Shown here piece after piece: positions 32,281 to 41,453 of a stretch of DNA of 64,000 nt; the first letter of the stretch is position 1, and each line of letters begins with the position of its first letter. A program made the position numbers and the translations under genes. Under the pieces are notes generated by a model. The model worked only from the letters and a program-made list of their open reading frames with translations. It searched no databases and was not told the origin of the DNA. This DNA comes from CAVUNY01 sp963768585. GTDB taxonomy: Bacteria; Chloroflexota; Anaerolineae; Anaerolineales; Anaerolineaceae. Where the stretch lies: positions 140,966 through 204,965 of the forward strand of contig CAVYIF010000006.1 in the NCBI GenBank assembly GCA_963768585.1, read 5' to 3'.

Positions 32281-33611
32281 TTTGCAATTTTCTCCACTTT
32301 TTGGGAAGTGCCAAGGGCAGCCATCAGGCCCAGCGCCAACCAGATATGCGGGGTCACGATCGGGTAAGCCCCAGCCAACCCAACCAGGCAGGCAAAGAAC
32401 AAGGCGCGCAGACGCGGACCCGAAAGCGCCCGGTAAACCTGCCAGAAAAAGCCCAACAGCAGGGCCAGGCCAATTAAACCCAGGTCAACCCCAATACCAA
32501 GAATAACCGACCAGGGTTTCATATAAGCCCCCGGTATAAAAAGTGCCCTCTGCACCTCGCCGTAGCGGTCAAAACGAGTGTAATCAATATGGCGCAGGTA
32601 GATATCTCGCCAAAAATAACCATATTGGCCAATCCCCAGCCCCAATCCATGGGTCTCGATCATGGCATATACCAGGTTCATTAAATAATTAAAACGAATA
32701 CTTGCAGAAATGCTCATATTGGATAATCTTTCAAGTGAAAAAGCGACCGTAGAAAGATGATCAATGAAAGCGTGCACCGCAGGCATGAATTTATTGAAAG
32801 CAATCAGCAGGGCTGAAATTGAGGCTGAAATTACAGTCAATCGGACCAAATATCTCCGGCGAAGAGAAAATAAAAACCACAATCCGAGGTAAATTATGGT
32901 GAGTATGTAAACCGTGCCGCTTAAAGTAAATATCAGGATCAGCCCAATTAATAATCCGCAGCACCATTTCAACCATTTTTCGGTCACAAACGGCAGAAGC
33001 ATATACATTAACACTAATTGAAAACCGATAAAAGATGGTTCGGTTGCCATCAATGAAAGCCGATAACTATAATGAAAAGAAACGATAAATTCCGTGCGGA
33101 ACCAGAGGATAAAATTCAAAGCCCAGGCGACATTTAAGTAAGCGGCTGTTTCTACAAGCGCATAAACCAATACCGGTAAATACCCAAGAAATATCCAGCG
33201 CGCAACCGAGTGAATCCCGTAGTGCGCCAGGCTGTAAGCTGCGAAAAACAGGGTGATAAAGATCGCCAGATAACCCATCAGGCGCGTCAATGCCTGCACT
33301 GGCAGCCCATAAAACGGAGTGATAGCCGCCGAGATCACACCCATCCCCAACAGCCACAACCACCAACGCAGCACAGGCCAACCTTCCCAGGTCTTGGGCC
33401 AATGCCACCAGGCCCGAAGATTAAAGCGATTCACCGCCATCTGCCGGATCAGCAGCAAACCAAACGCCAGGGCAAAAAATACCAGGCTGAGCGGGCGAGT
33501 GGTTCCCAGGTTGGGCATCCACTTTAAGTGTGTATAAGGCAAGGTAAAAAAGCCAAGCACTACCAGCCACTTGACCAAACGGTTTAATCCGATTTCGAAA
33601 CGAGGATTCAA
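32277..33611 (-). CDS. Second O-antigen polymerase-like membrane protein
   Basis: A 444-residue polytopic protein with about twelve hydrophobic segments, and a loop with HGLGLGIGQYGYFWRDIYLRH that matches the GxGxG motif in the outer loop of Wzy/O-antigen ligase proteins. It is the first gene of the operon. The start is TTG 33611, with no strong ribosome-binding site. Two polymerase-like proteins in one operon suggest one acts as polymerase and the other as ligase or on another glycan. Confidence 0.78.
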   Translation of the reverse strand: MNPRFEIGLNRLVKWLVVLGFFTLPYTHLKWMPNLGTTRPLSLVFFALAFGLLLIRQMAVNRFNLRAWWHWPKTWEGWPVLRWWLWLLGMGVISAAITPFYGLPVQALTRLMGYLAIFITLFFAAYSLAHYGIHSVARWIFLGYLPVLVYALVETAAYLNVAWALNFILWFRTEFIVSFHYSYRLSLMATEPSFIGFQLVLMYMLLPFVTEKWLKWCCGLLIGLILIFTLSGTVYILTIIYLGLWFLFSLRRRYLVRLTVISASISALLIAFNKFMPAVHAFIDHLSTVAFSLERLSNMSISASIRFNYLMNLVYAMIETHGLGLGIGQYGYFWRDIYLRHIDYTRFDRYGEVQRALFIPGAYMKPWSVILGIGVDLGLIGLALLLGFFWQVYRALSGPRLRALFFACLVGLAGAYPIVTPHIWLALGLMAALGTSQKVEKIAK

Positions 33612-33948
33612 TTCATTTTCCTGGCTTAAACAATCAAGTGCAATATCCTGGGCAACCAGTATGATTTCGTGCGGACGAGTACAGTTGTTTTATCTTCCAA
33701 GGATAAGCATCGTGATTTGCATGCATACCAACGATTTTGATTATATCGTAGATCAGATATCCATTTTAGACAGGCTTGATTCTGCATAGCTTAATGGTGC
33801 TGGTATAATACTTTCTGCGCCAGGTGAACTTCATTTATTTTTTCCCAACCGTACACTGGCCTATCCCAAATCGTTCCTGATATCGGCACAAACTCGGGCA
33901 GCAAACCAGCTATTTCCAAAATAATTATCTTCGCGTAGAATAAAATCA
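33612..33948. other. Divergent promoter region of the exopolysaccharide operon and the second priming enzyme
   Basis: AT-rich 337-base gap. On the plus strand an extended -10 TGGTATAAT (hexamer 33804-33809) lies in the right half, and a TAGAAT at 33936-33941 ends seven bases before ATG 33949. No clear hairpin or operator is seen, and I do not find a good minus-strand promoter. Confidence 0.45.
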
Positions 33949-35373
33949 ATGGCTTCTCCCACCCTTAATAACAAACCGGCCGCGCTGCGCTTGCGAAACA
34001 CAGAGCGGAGATTAATCCTCCTGATTGGCGACGCTGTTGCCTCGGGGATAGCGCTCATCGTGGCCCTATACCTGTGGGCGGCGCTCGACCAGTGGTTGAC
34101 ATTTTCCCCAAAATTCCTCGAAGAACGCCCGCAAACCTGGTTCTGGTTTCTGCCCCTGTGCTGGTTAATCCTGCTGATCGAATTGTATGACGTGCGCCGC
34201 GCCAACCGGCGGACAGATACCGTTCGCGGTATTATCATCGCCGGTTTAATAGGGACCGGGCTGTACATGATCGTTTTCTTCGTTTCTCCGCCCAACTCGC
34301 TCAACCGGGTCGGTGTGGCCACTTTCATCATCGGGTCCGTCATCCTGACTTTGCTCTGGCGCTTGCTTTTTATCCGCATTTTCACCGCCCCACTGTTCAT
34401 GCGCAGGATTCTGATCGTCGGCGCAGGCCGCCAGGGCAGCGAATTATGCGCCATTCTCAGAAAGGTCAACCCCCCGCCCTTTTTTCTGGCCGGGCTGATC
34501 GATGACGACCCCGTCAAACAGGGCTCGCTGGTCGATGGCTACCCCATCCTCGGCACCGGGAATCAGATCGATCAGATCGTACGGGAACACGCCATCACGG
34601 ATATTGTTTTCGCGATTTCAAATGAGATTAACCCCGAGCTCTTCCGAGAACTGCTGCGCATCCAGGAAACCGGCGTTGATCTCACCACCATGCCGATCGT
34701 TTACGAGGAGCTGCTCGGCCGGGTGCCGATCTTCTTGTTGCAGTCCGATTGGATTTTACGTTCGTTCGTTGAACAGCGCACCGTGGCTGAATTTTATGAA
34801 GGGATGAAACGCATCCTCGATTTAATCGGTGGGTTGGTGGGTACGCTGATATTCCTGGTGGCGACACCCCTGGTTTCATTAATGATCTTGCTGGAGACCG
34901 GATGGCCGGTCATTTTTTCCCAGAGCCGCCTGGGTAAAAACGGGCGCAAATACACCATTTTCAAATTCCGCACCATGCGCAAGCAAAAACCCGACGCCCC
35001 ACCCCGTAAAATTGGTTCCGATGACGAGCGCATCACCCGCGTGGGCCGGTTCCTGCGCAGGAGTCATCTGGATGAACTTCCCCAATTCCTCAACGTGCTG
35101 CAAGGCGAGATGAGCCTGGTTGGACCGCGCGCCGAACAATCCGAACTGGTCGACTTGTTTCAGGACCAGATCCCGTTTTACCGCGCCCGCCTGCTGGTCA
35201 AACCGGGAATTACCGGATGGGCACAGGTGAATTATGGCTATGCCTCTACCGTAGAAGAAACCGCACATAAGCTGGAATACGATCTGTATTACATCAAACA
35301 CCGCAATATCTTGCTCGATCTGATGATCCTGCTGCGGACCTTCAGCACCGTGGTGGGGCTTAAAGGGCAGTAA
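33949..35373 (+). CDS. Undecaprenyl-phosphate glucose phosphotransferase-like priming enzyme
   Basis: A 474-residue polyprenyl glycosylphosphotransferase of the WcaJ/PssY type. N-terminal membrane helices (LLIGDAVASGIALIVALYLW), a Rossmann-like CoA-binding fold (ILIVGAGRQGSELCAILRKV), a helix into the membrane (RILDLIGGLVGTLIFLVATP) and the catalytic part (FKFRTMRKQKPDA, HLDELPQFLNVLQGEMSLVG, KPGITGWAQVNYGY) are in order. It loads glucose- or similar sugar-1-phosphate on undecaprenyl phosphate. It faces away from the operon that holds another priming enzyme. No ribosome-binding site is seen before the ATG. Confidence 0.88.
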   Translation: MASPTLNNKPAALRLRNTERRLILLIGDAVASGIALIVALYLWAALDQWLTFSPKFLEERPQTWFWFLPLCWLILLIELYDVRRANRRTDTVRGIIIAGLIGTGLYMIVFFVSPPNSLNRVGVATFIIGSVILTLLWRLLFIRIFTAPLFMRRILIVGAGRQGSELCAILRKVNPPPFFLAGLIDDDPVKQGSLVDGYPILGTGNQIDQIVREHAITDIVFAISNEINPELFRELLRIQETGVDLTTMPIVYEELLGRVPIFLLQSDWILRSFVEQRTVAEFYEGMKRILDLIGGLVGTLIFLVATPLVSLMILLETGWPVIFSQSRLGKNGRKYTIFKFRTMRKQKPDAPPRKIGSDDERITRVGRFLRRSHLDELPQFLNVLQGEMSLVGPRAEQSELVDLFQDQIPFYRARLLVKPGITGWAQVNYGYASTVEETAHKLEYDLYYIKHRNILLDLMILLRTFSTVVGLKGQ

Positions 35374-35382
35374 ACGTCTATT

Positions 35383-35399
35383 CCCCCCCCCCCCCCCCC
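35383..35399. repeat. Homopolymer of 17 C
   Basis: An uninterrupted run of 17 C lies between the stop codons of the convergent priming-enzyme and GNAT genes. It could be a slippage-prone tract or an assembly artefact. Confidence 0.9.
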
Positions 35400-35819
35400 T
35401 TATAGATCTTTTGACATGATCACCAGGTCCGTGCGCAGCTTCCAACCCACCCGCTCCCAGAAGACCTGGCCTTCCACATTGCCGTTGTAAACGAAGATGT
35501 GGCACTTCTGGTAGCCCTGCGCCTTCAAACCGCTCAGGCAGCGCTCCACCAGGGTTTCCCCAATCCCCTGGCGCCGGTATGAGGATGCCACTGCCAGGTG
35601 GTGCAGGTAGCCGCGCCGCCCATCCGTCCCGCACAGCACCGCGCCTGCCAGCCTGCCATCCTGGCGAGCCACAAAGGAAAGACCCGGGTTGCGCGCCAGA
35701 TAGGCAGCAATCCCCTCCGGGCTGTCGACATCGCTCAAACCGACCCCCTCTGATGACCGCCACAGGGCGATCACCTCGTCATAATCGACCATTGTAAAAG
35801 GAAAAATACTGACCGTCAT
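35400..35819 (-). CDS. GNAT-family N-acetyltransferase
   Basis: A 139-residue GNAT protein. The acetyl-CoA-binding motif A appears as HHLAVASSYRRQGIGETLVERCLSG (Arg-x-x-Gly-x-Gly/Ala type), and the strand-helix parts around GLSFVARQDGRLAGAVLCG and WERVGWKLRTDLVIMSKDL fit a complete small acetyltransferase, similar to RimI/YpeA-like enzymes. The acceptor is unknown. It stands alone; the 17-C run lies just behind its stop codon. Confidence 0.85.
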   Translation of the reverse strand: MTVSIFPFTMVDYDEVIALWRSSEGVGLSDVDSPEGIAAYLARNPGLSFVARQDGRLAGAVLCGTDGRRGYLHHLAVASSYRRQGIGETLVERCLSGLKAQGYQKCHIFVYNGNVEGQVFWERVGWKLRTDLVIMSKDL

Positions 35820-35858
35820 GGTTCCTCATCTGCTGAAAAGTAACAACGCAGCGATATT

Positions 35859-36965
35859 CTACCTTGTTTCAGGGATTGTGTAGCGTCTGATCCAAAATGA
35901 GGTGCCCATGTGCTCGAGCGTCGTGCGGTTTACCCCGCCCCGCTGCACCATTTTTAATTCAGGGTGAAGATTGGCCCATTCTTGCAGCCATGCTTCCGGC
36001 GGAAGATTGCTGTATTCCCCGCCGATCAATTCGACGTCCACCGACTGGACCACCTGGCCCTCGCCCAGGTAAAACATCACATGATCTTCGGTAAATATCA
36101 GGTCCCCGGGCGCGCCGTACTGCAGGATCGTACCAATTGGCACGCGCCCATCCCCAACCGCGGGGATCACCTGCCCGGCCTGCAACTGCGGCGGAGAATC
36201 ACAGCGGTAATAGCCTTTTTCCGCCAGAGCGGGATCGGCGCACTGCCCGGCTAAAAAATCCGGCTGTCCGGCATGAACCATAACCCAGAAGGTAAAACCC
36301 GAACAGTCGAAACCAGCCTTCATCGGTTTTCCACTGCGGCCCTGGTAATACCCGGCGAAGAAACGATCTTCCTCCACCGTGGGGAGGTCGATCGCCCGCA
36401 GGTTCAGAAATGGGTCTCCGGCAGCTTTCAGCGCCACCGCCACCGAATAAGAAAAGGGATAATTGCCGCCCCACATATATGGCAGATCCTGGTAGAGCTG
36501 GTAGTAATACAGCCCGGCTTCTTTCAGGCAGGCCTGCTGTTCGCTTTCGGTCGTGCCCTTAAAACAATCAAACTCCTTCAGATCCGGTTCGGCGGAATAG
36601 AAATCCGCTTCCCCCAGGTAATCACGGGGCGGGGTGGCTGCAGCGATCTTCCCCAATCGGACAGCCAGGGTATCTGCAGGCGGAACAACGCCGGTCGATT
36701 TTGGCGGGGTAGCGGATGCGGAAGACGCCTGTGTTCCTGCCGGCGCGGTGGGTGTCTCGGGCTCAAGATCCTGGTTGACCCGGTCAGGCGCGGGGAGATG
36801 ATCGCCGCCGGGTTCCGGCGTAAAGGCTTGAACAGCGCTGACAACCGGAGAGGAGACCGCTTCTTGTGTGATGGCAGCCGGCACAGGACCAGGTGTGCAG
36901 CCGGCTGCCAGGAAAATCACCATACCAACCAGGATTTTATTCCGTAATTGCAAACTGACCTTCAT
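35859..36965 (-). CDS. NlpC/P60-type cell-wall hydrolase lipoprotein
   Basis: A 368-residue lipoprotein. The signal peptide ends in the lipobox LAAGC (residues 19-23), followed by about 80 residues rich in Pro, Thr and Ala as a flexible spacer. The C-terminal NlpC/P60-like domain contains the likely catalytic Cys in FDCSGFTFWVM and His in TEDHVMFYLGEG. These enzymes cut peptide bonds in peptidoglycan stems. A long insertion lies between Cys and His. The start is ATG 36965. The gene is not in an operon. Confidence 0.75.
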   Translation of the reverse strand: MKVSLQLRNKILVGMVIFLAAGCTPGPVPAAITQEAVSSPVVSAVQAFTPEPGGDHLPAPDRVNQDLEPETPTAPAGTQASSASATPPKSTGVVPPADTLAVRLGKIAAATPPRDYLGEADFYSAEPDLKEFDCFKGTTESEQQACLKEAGLYYYQLYQDLPYMWGGNYPFSYSVAVALKAAGDPFLNLRAIDLPTVEEDRFFAGYYQGRSGKPMKAGFDCSGFTFWVMVHAGQPDFLAGQCADPALAEKGYYRCDSPPQLQAGQVIPAVGDGRVPIGTILQYGAPGDLIFTEDHVMFYLGEGQVVQSVDVELIGGEYSNLPPEAWLQEWANLHPELKMVQRGGVNRTTLEHMGTSFWIRRYTIPETR

Positions 36966-37221
36966 TTTCTATAATTAACTGCCTCTGGGCACGTTTTTAG
37001 AATTGACCCGATCGACCAGATTTATCTTACTACAATCCAAACCCATATTTTCATTGAACATTCGACACGAAAAATATGATACGTATGGATAAATCCAATT
37101 TTAATGTTTATCCGTATTATAAACATATAACACACAGAGTTTATGGGTTTATTCAGCGTCAAAACACCAATCCACGAGAGCAAACGATTTGTCGCTATTC
37201 AAGCAACAAGAGGAGATACCA

Positions 37222-38131
37222 ATGTCAGATCCCAATCTTCAGAATATTCTGCGCAAATTATGCCCCATCCTTGAGGCCGGAGAAAAGGGGTATGCCACGG
37301 CCGCGACGAACGTGCACCACCCCGGATTGAAAGTATTATTTAGAAGATTTGCCCAACAGCGGGTCGGATTCAAAAATGAAGTTCTTGCCGCACTGCAAAG
37401 CCTGGATGGCGACAAAAAACCGCAAAGCAGTCGTTCCAGGCATGATCCACCGCGGGCGGGTTGCTATTTTTGCCGCAATGACCATCGAAAAAGATCACCA
37501 GGAGAAGGTAATTTTAAAGGAGATTGCCCTGGGCGAAGGGGTTGCCGTGCGCGCCTACGCCGCTGCCCTTGAGAAAGATCTGCCTCCCCCAATCCGCGAA
37601 ATGGTAGAACGCCAGTCCGATGCAATCCGTAAGGCGCACGAACAAATCAACCTGCTGCGTGGAAAGGACGGCAAAAGAATGGTCGTCCGTCTCTACAACA
37701 GCGAAAATGACGCCAATCGGGCCATCCAGCTGCTCAAAGAAACGAGCAATTCGACCGAGATCATCCAACAAATCACCCTGACCGATGGTGACCTGTACCA
37801 GGGTAAAGGCGCCACAGTGGTTGAAACCGTTCTTTCCGGGTCTGTTGGCGGGGCCCTGTGGGGCGGGCTGACCGGGATTCTGGTAGGCTTCGGCGTGGTG
37901 CAGTCGGTAGGCCAGGCTTCGGCAGAATTTCCCATCATGCTGGGCACCTGGCTGCTGGTCGCCCTGGGGTTCATGCTGCTGGGCACTTTTATTTCCTCGG
38001 TACTAGCACTTTTCATCGGGTTAGGTATCCATGAAGATGATACCTACCAATATCGTGAAATCGTGGATAACTACCAGATTCTGGTGCATATGCTGGTCGA
38101 CCAGGGGTTGATCATAGAAAACGGTCACTAA
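37222..38131 (+). pseudogene. DUF2383-like helical protein fused to a glycine-rich membrane domain, one frameshift
   Basis: ATG 37222 follows a clear AGGAG. The first frame encodes a four-helix ferritin-like half (LCPILEAGEKGYATAATNV, LKVLFRRFAQQRVGFKNEVL). At about 37420-37440 the frame must shift by one base, after which EKVILKEIALGEGVAVRAYA and REMVERQSDAIRKAHEQINLL complete the DUF2383/PA2169-type bundle. Residues beyond carry a stress-protein-like segment (VRLYNSENDANRAIQLLKE) and a glycine-rich membrane part (GGALWGGLTGILVGFGVVQ) before a charged tail. The rest is intact, so a single sequencing error is as likely as real loss. Function in stress is a guess. Confidence 0.65.
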
Positions 38132-38208
38132 AATGTTCAAATGATCAGGAAACGCCGGCCAGGTTCAGCCTTCCGCGGTTCGGGCAAATGAAATGTGGCG
38201 CTAGATGC

Positions 38209-38246
38209 GATTGGAAGGGTAATGACCGCTATTTACCCTTCCAATC
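38209..38246. terminator. Inverted repeat before the GH4 gene
   Basis: GATTGGAAGGGTAA (38209-38222) and TTACCCTTCCAATC (38233-38246) are perfect 14-base arms around ten bases. There is no T-run, so termination is uncertain; it could be an operator-like or processing site. Confidence 0.5.
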
Positions 38247-38306
38247 ATTGATCTTAGGGCAGGAACGTGACATAATATTCTTCAATCCATTTATCAGGAG
38301 AAGGAT

Positions 38307-39653
38307 ATGGAAAAACGGATCGTATTAATCGGGGCGGGCAGCGCCCAGTTTGGTTACGGCACCATTGGCGACATCCTGCAGAGCAAAGTGCTGGAAGGCA
38401 GCCACATCGTGCTGCACGACATCAATCCCAACACCCTGGCTGTGGTCGAAAAGACCGCCATAGCTTTTATCGAAGAGCACAAGCTCCCATATCATATTTC
38501 TGCGACCACAAATCGAGCTGAAGCCTTTCAAGGCGCAGACTTCTTGATCATTTCGATCGAAGTGGGCGACCGTTTCGAACTCTGGGAACAGGATTGGCGC
38601 GTCCCCCAGCAGTACGGCGTGCGCCAGGTATACGGCGAGAACGGCGGTCCTGGCGGATTGTTCCACTCGATGCGCATCATCCCACCCATTTTAGAGATCT
38701 GCGCCGACATCATGAAGATCTGCCCTGATGCCACGGTATTCAATTTCAGCAACCCGATGAGCCGCATCTGCACCACCGTCACGCGCGCTTTCCCCAGGCT
38801 GAAGTTCATCGGCATGTGCCATGAAATTTCCTCCTTGCGCCGCTACCTGCCGCGCATCCTGGATGTGCCCTATGAAGATCTGGAAGTACGGGCGGCGGGC
38901 CTGAACCATTTCAGCGCCGTGCTGTCGGCCAAATATAAGCAAAGCGGGCAGGATGCCTACCCGGATATCCTCGCCAGGGCGCCGAAATTCTTTGGCAACA
39001 TGCCAAGCCATAACACAGCCCAAAAGTATTTCAAAGAAACCGGACAATGGCCTACAAAAGAAGAGGATCTGGCCCACATGCAAGGTGAAGCCTGGCCTGA
39101 ACGCAAGGTATTCAAAGTGATCCTGGAAAAGTTTGGCCTGATGCCAATTACCAGCGACAGCCACTTCGGCGAATATATCCAATGGGCCTATGACGTCACC
39201 GACCATAAGGGCATTTTAGACTTCTACCGCTTCTATAAGCAGTACCTGGCCCACGCCCAGCCCAAGATCGAACTGCGCCAGGGGGAGCGAATTATCTCGA
39301 TCATCGAGGGCATCTTGACCGATGCCGGTTATGTGGAAGAAGCCGTCAACATTCCCAACAACGGTTTGATCGCCGACCTGCCGGATTGGCTGGTGGTTGA
39401 AGTGCCGGCGACGGTCGATAAAGACGGCGTGCACGGCATCCCGCTGGGCAAGCTGCCGCACGGTTTTGCCGGTCTGCTGCAGAACCAGGTGGCGGTCCAC
39501 GATCTGACGGCAGAGGCAGTGCTGCAGAAGTCCAGGGCTCTGGCGCTGCAAGCCCTGCTGGTGGACCCGATCGTCGATGAGTACGAAGGGATCGAAGAGA
39601 TGCTGGATACGATGATCGATTACCAGGAGAAATGGCTGGGATATCTGCAGTAA
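38307..39653 (+). CDS. Glycoside hydrolase family 4 (alpha-glucosidase/alpha-galactosidase/alpha-galacturonidase type)
   Basis: A 448-residue NAD+- and metal-dependent glycosidase. The dinucleotide motif GAGSAQFG is at about residues 8-15. NFSNPMSR, the metal-site MCHEISSLRR, and LNHF correspond to GH4 conserved blocks, and YGENGGPGG is typical of the alpha-galactosidase/galacturonidase side. It cleaves by a redox elimination-addition mechanism in the cytoplasm. The substrate cannot be fixed from sequence. AGGAGAAGG precedes the ATG. A strong inverted repeat follows about 30 bases after the stop. Confidence 0.9.
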   Translation: MEKRIVLIGAGSAQFGYGTIGDILQSKVLEGSHIVLHDINPNTLAVVEKTAIAFIEEHKLPYHISATTNRAEAFQGADFLIISIEVGDRFELWEQDWRVPQQYGVRQVYGENGGPGGLFHSMRIIPPILEICADIMKICPDATVFNFSNPMSRICTTVTRAFPRLKFIGMCHEISSLRRYLPRILDVPYEDLEVRAAGLNHFSAVLSAKYKQSGQDAYPDILARAPKFFGNMPSHNTAQKYFKETGQWPTKEEDLAHMQGEAWPERKVFKVILEKFGLMPITSDSHFGEYIQWAYDVTDHKGILDFYRFYKQYLAHAQPKIELRQGERIISIIEGILTDAGYVEEAVNIPNNGLIADLPDWLVVEVPATVDKDGVHGIPLGKLPHGFAGLLQNQVAVHDLTAEAVLQKSRALALQALLVDPIVDEYEGIEEMLDTMIDYQEKWLGYLQ

Positions 39654-39683
39654 AGGGAAAATGGGGCATCCCTGAAAAAGCAT

Positions 39684-39715
39684 CCGAATGCGGCGGGATA
39701 TTCCGCCGCATTCGG
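39684..39715. terminator. Probable terminator hairpin of the GH4 gene
   Basis: CCGAATGCGGCGG (39684-39696) and CCGCCGCATTCGG (39703-39715) form a 13-base stem around six bases. No T-run follows, so it may be Rho-dependent or a pause site. Confidence 0.6.
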
Positions 39716-39974
39716 GTTAACCGGCAAGGTTGAAAACTGGGTCGTAATTCGCATAAATTTCGCGACTCTTTTTGGAAACTTCTGCGTTAAATTAAAAAAG
39801 CACCTTAATTATATTAAGATGCCTTAATCGAATAAGAAAAATTTCATATCGATACTATTTGTACGTGGATGCGATGATCCAATGATCTTATCAGGTCGCT
39901 AGTCAGCAAGTTTTGACAGGGACATTGGGGAGCAAGCAGCGATACCGGCCACTTATTTTGGGCCGGTTTTTATT
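39716..39974 (+). ncRNA. AT-rich leader ending in a terminator upstream of the TadE-like genes
   Basis: No gene is seen. CTTAAT-TAT-ATTAAG occurs near 39806-39820. At 39945-39974 CCGGCC and GGCCGG form a stem around ten bases followed by TTTTTATTT, a good Rho-independent terminator. It lies only 50 bases before the first TadE-like gene, so it may be an attenuator or the end of a small RNA. I do not match it to a riboswitch class. Confidence 0.45.
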
Positions 39975-40026
39975 TGTTAAAAACCAGTAATCGCATTGTA
40001 GAAAAACCTGAAAAGGGGAAAAAACT

Positions 40027-40920
40027 ATGGTCATCGAAAAGTCTGAAGATACAGGGAACACGGGGAAAAAAGGCCAGGCGATGGTCGAATTCGCGATCGT
40101 CGTTCCAATAGTAATGGTATTGGTGCTTGCTATCTTCGATTTTGGCAGGTTGATTTTCGCCTACTCATCCGTCTCTGCCGCCAGCCGCGAGGCCGCCCGT
40201 TATGGATCGGGAGTGGGCAGTTCCGGTTCTGAGCCTCTTTACAATAATTGCGATGGCATCAAGGCTGCCGCCATTCGCATTGGCCGTTTTGCGGGAGTAT
40301 CCCCAGCCACTATTTCCATTTACCACGACGAGGGACCCGGCACGACTTCAACTCAGTATTGTACGAATCCATCTGACACAGTTACTTTTGCACAAGGGGA
40401 TCGGGTCAGTGTCAAAGTAGACGCCAAATTCACCCCGATCGTACCCCTGGTGAACATTCCCGCGTTCTGGCTGCATTCTCAAAATGCGCACACGATTTTA
40501 ATGGGCGCGAAAGTTGATGCCGCCTTTAATACGATAACCACAGGCGGCCAAACCTGTGACATTACCGCGTATAGTTTCGTTCAAACAAATCCTCTTGGTC
40601 CCACAAATGTCATCACTATTCGCAACAACTCCGGAACAGATCGAAAAATCACTGAAATGATAGCCGTGTGGGTTCCCAAAAATAATGAGGCTTCCCTCAC
40701 TTCCATCACAGACCCCAATGGAGTGACCACGAATTTTAATGTGATGGGCATTTTGGATTGGAAACCCATCACATGGAATTTCCCAACTTACATTGACGAT
40801 GCCACCACGCCCGATCTCGTTTTCACCCTCACTTTTTCAAAGGCGTTGAGCGTTGATAACGAGCCCATTATCAGTCTGTATTTAGATACCGACAAAACCT
40901 GCGCATTTGGTAACTGGTGA
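40027..40920 (+). CDS. TadE-like pseudopilin (pilus assembly) protein with extended C-terminus
   Basis: A 297-residue protein. The TadE signature GQAMVEFAIVVPIVMVLVLAIFDFGRL begins at about residue 18 (shown here only by type: Glu at +5 of a hydrophobic helix), followed by SSVSAASREAARYGSG. TadE and TadG are minor pseudopilins of Tad (Flp) pili processed by a prepilin peptidase; in Chloroflexota and Actinobacteria many occur without the full Tad machinery. After residue 170 an additional domain (TCDITAYSFVQTNPLGPTN) follows that is not usual for TadE. It overlaps the next gene by 4 bases (GTGA). Confidence 0.75.
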   Translation: MVIEKSEDTGNTGKKGQAMVEFAIVVPIVMVLVLAIFDFGRLIFAYSSVSAASREAARYGSGVGSSGSEPLYNNCDGIKAAAIRIGRFAGVSPATISIYHDEGPGTTSTQYCTNPSDTVTFAQGDRVSVKVDAKFTPIVPLVNIPAFWLHSQNAHTILMGAKVDAAFNTITTGGQTCDITAYSFVQTNPLGPTNVITIRNNSGTDRKITEMIAVWVPKNNEASLTSITDPNGVTTNFNVMGILDWKPITWNFPTYIDDATTPDLVFTLTFSKALSVDNEPIISLYLDTDKTCAFGNW

Positions 40921-41426
40921 AAACAATGACCCAAAAACACTTAACGACAGAAAAAGGCCAAAGCCTGGTCGAATTGTCCCTTGTATTCACTTTGCTGCTG
41001 CTGCTGCTGGGCGGGATAATTGATCTGGGGGCCATGTTCTATACCTCGGTGGCCTTGCGGGATACCGTTCAAGAAGGTGTCATTTATGGCGCTACGAACC
41101 CAACCAACACCACAGAGATCAAGAATCGGATCAAAGCATCTGCCAGCTACCCCATCCAGGCCTCCCAAATTACTGATGGAAACATCACGATCACTTGTGA
41201 TGGTCAGCCCTGTGGAACCGTACAATATGATACCTGCCAGGGTCATGCAATCACGATTTGGATCAGGTACAATCATCACCTGATGATGCCGATCATCCCG
41301 ATGGTGGTTGGCCGCCAGGATGTGCCGCTGACCGCCTCGGTCACCGGCACGATCTTACAATCAGCGACAACCGGCTGTCCTTTACCCGGGCCATCTCCAA
41401 CAGTGACCCCTGCAGTATACCCATGA
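40917..41426 (+). CDS. TadE-like pseudopilin protein
   Basis: A 169-residue protein with one N-terminal membrane helix preceded by GQSLVELSLVF, the TadE motif, and VALRDTVQEGVIYGA after it. The C-terminal part is beta-rich and ends in a Pro/Thr-rich tail (CPLPGPSPTVTPAV). GTG 40917 overlaps the previous stop; ATG 40926 is the alternative start. It forms an operon with the TadE-like gene before it and the TadG-like gene after it. Confidence 0.78.
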   Translation: MKTMTQKHLTTEKGQSLVELSLVFTLLLLLLGGIIDLGAMFYTSVALRDTVQEGVIYGATNPTNTTEIKNRIKASASYPIQASQITDGNITITCDGQPCGTVQYDTCQGHAITIWIRYNHHLMMPIIPMVVGRQDVPLTASVTGTILQSATTGCPLPGPSPTVTPAVYP

Positions 41427-41453
41427 TCATGGGATTAGAAAAAAGGTTTTAAG

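Noticed and set aside
39912..39917. TTGACA as a -35 box of the TadE/G operon
   Set aside because: No -10-like hexamer lies 16-18 bases further; the region runs into a terminator instead.
39716..39974. c-di-GMP, cobalamin or TPP riboswitch before the TadE/G genes
   Set aside because: None of the conserved core motifs of these classes is present.
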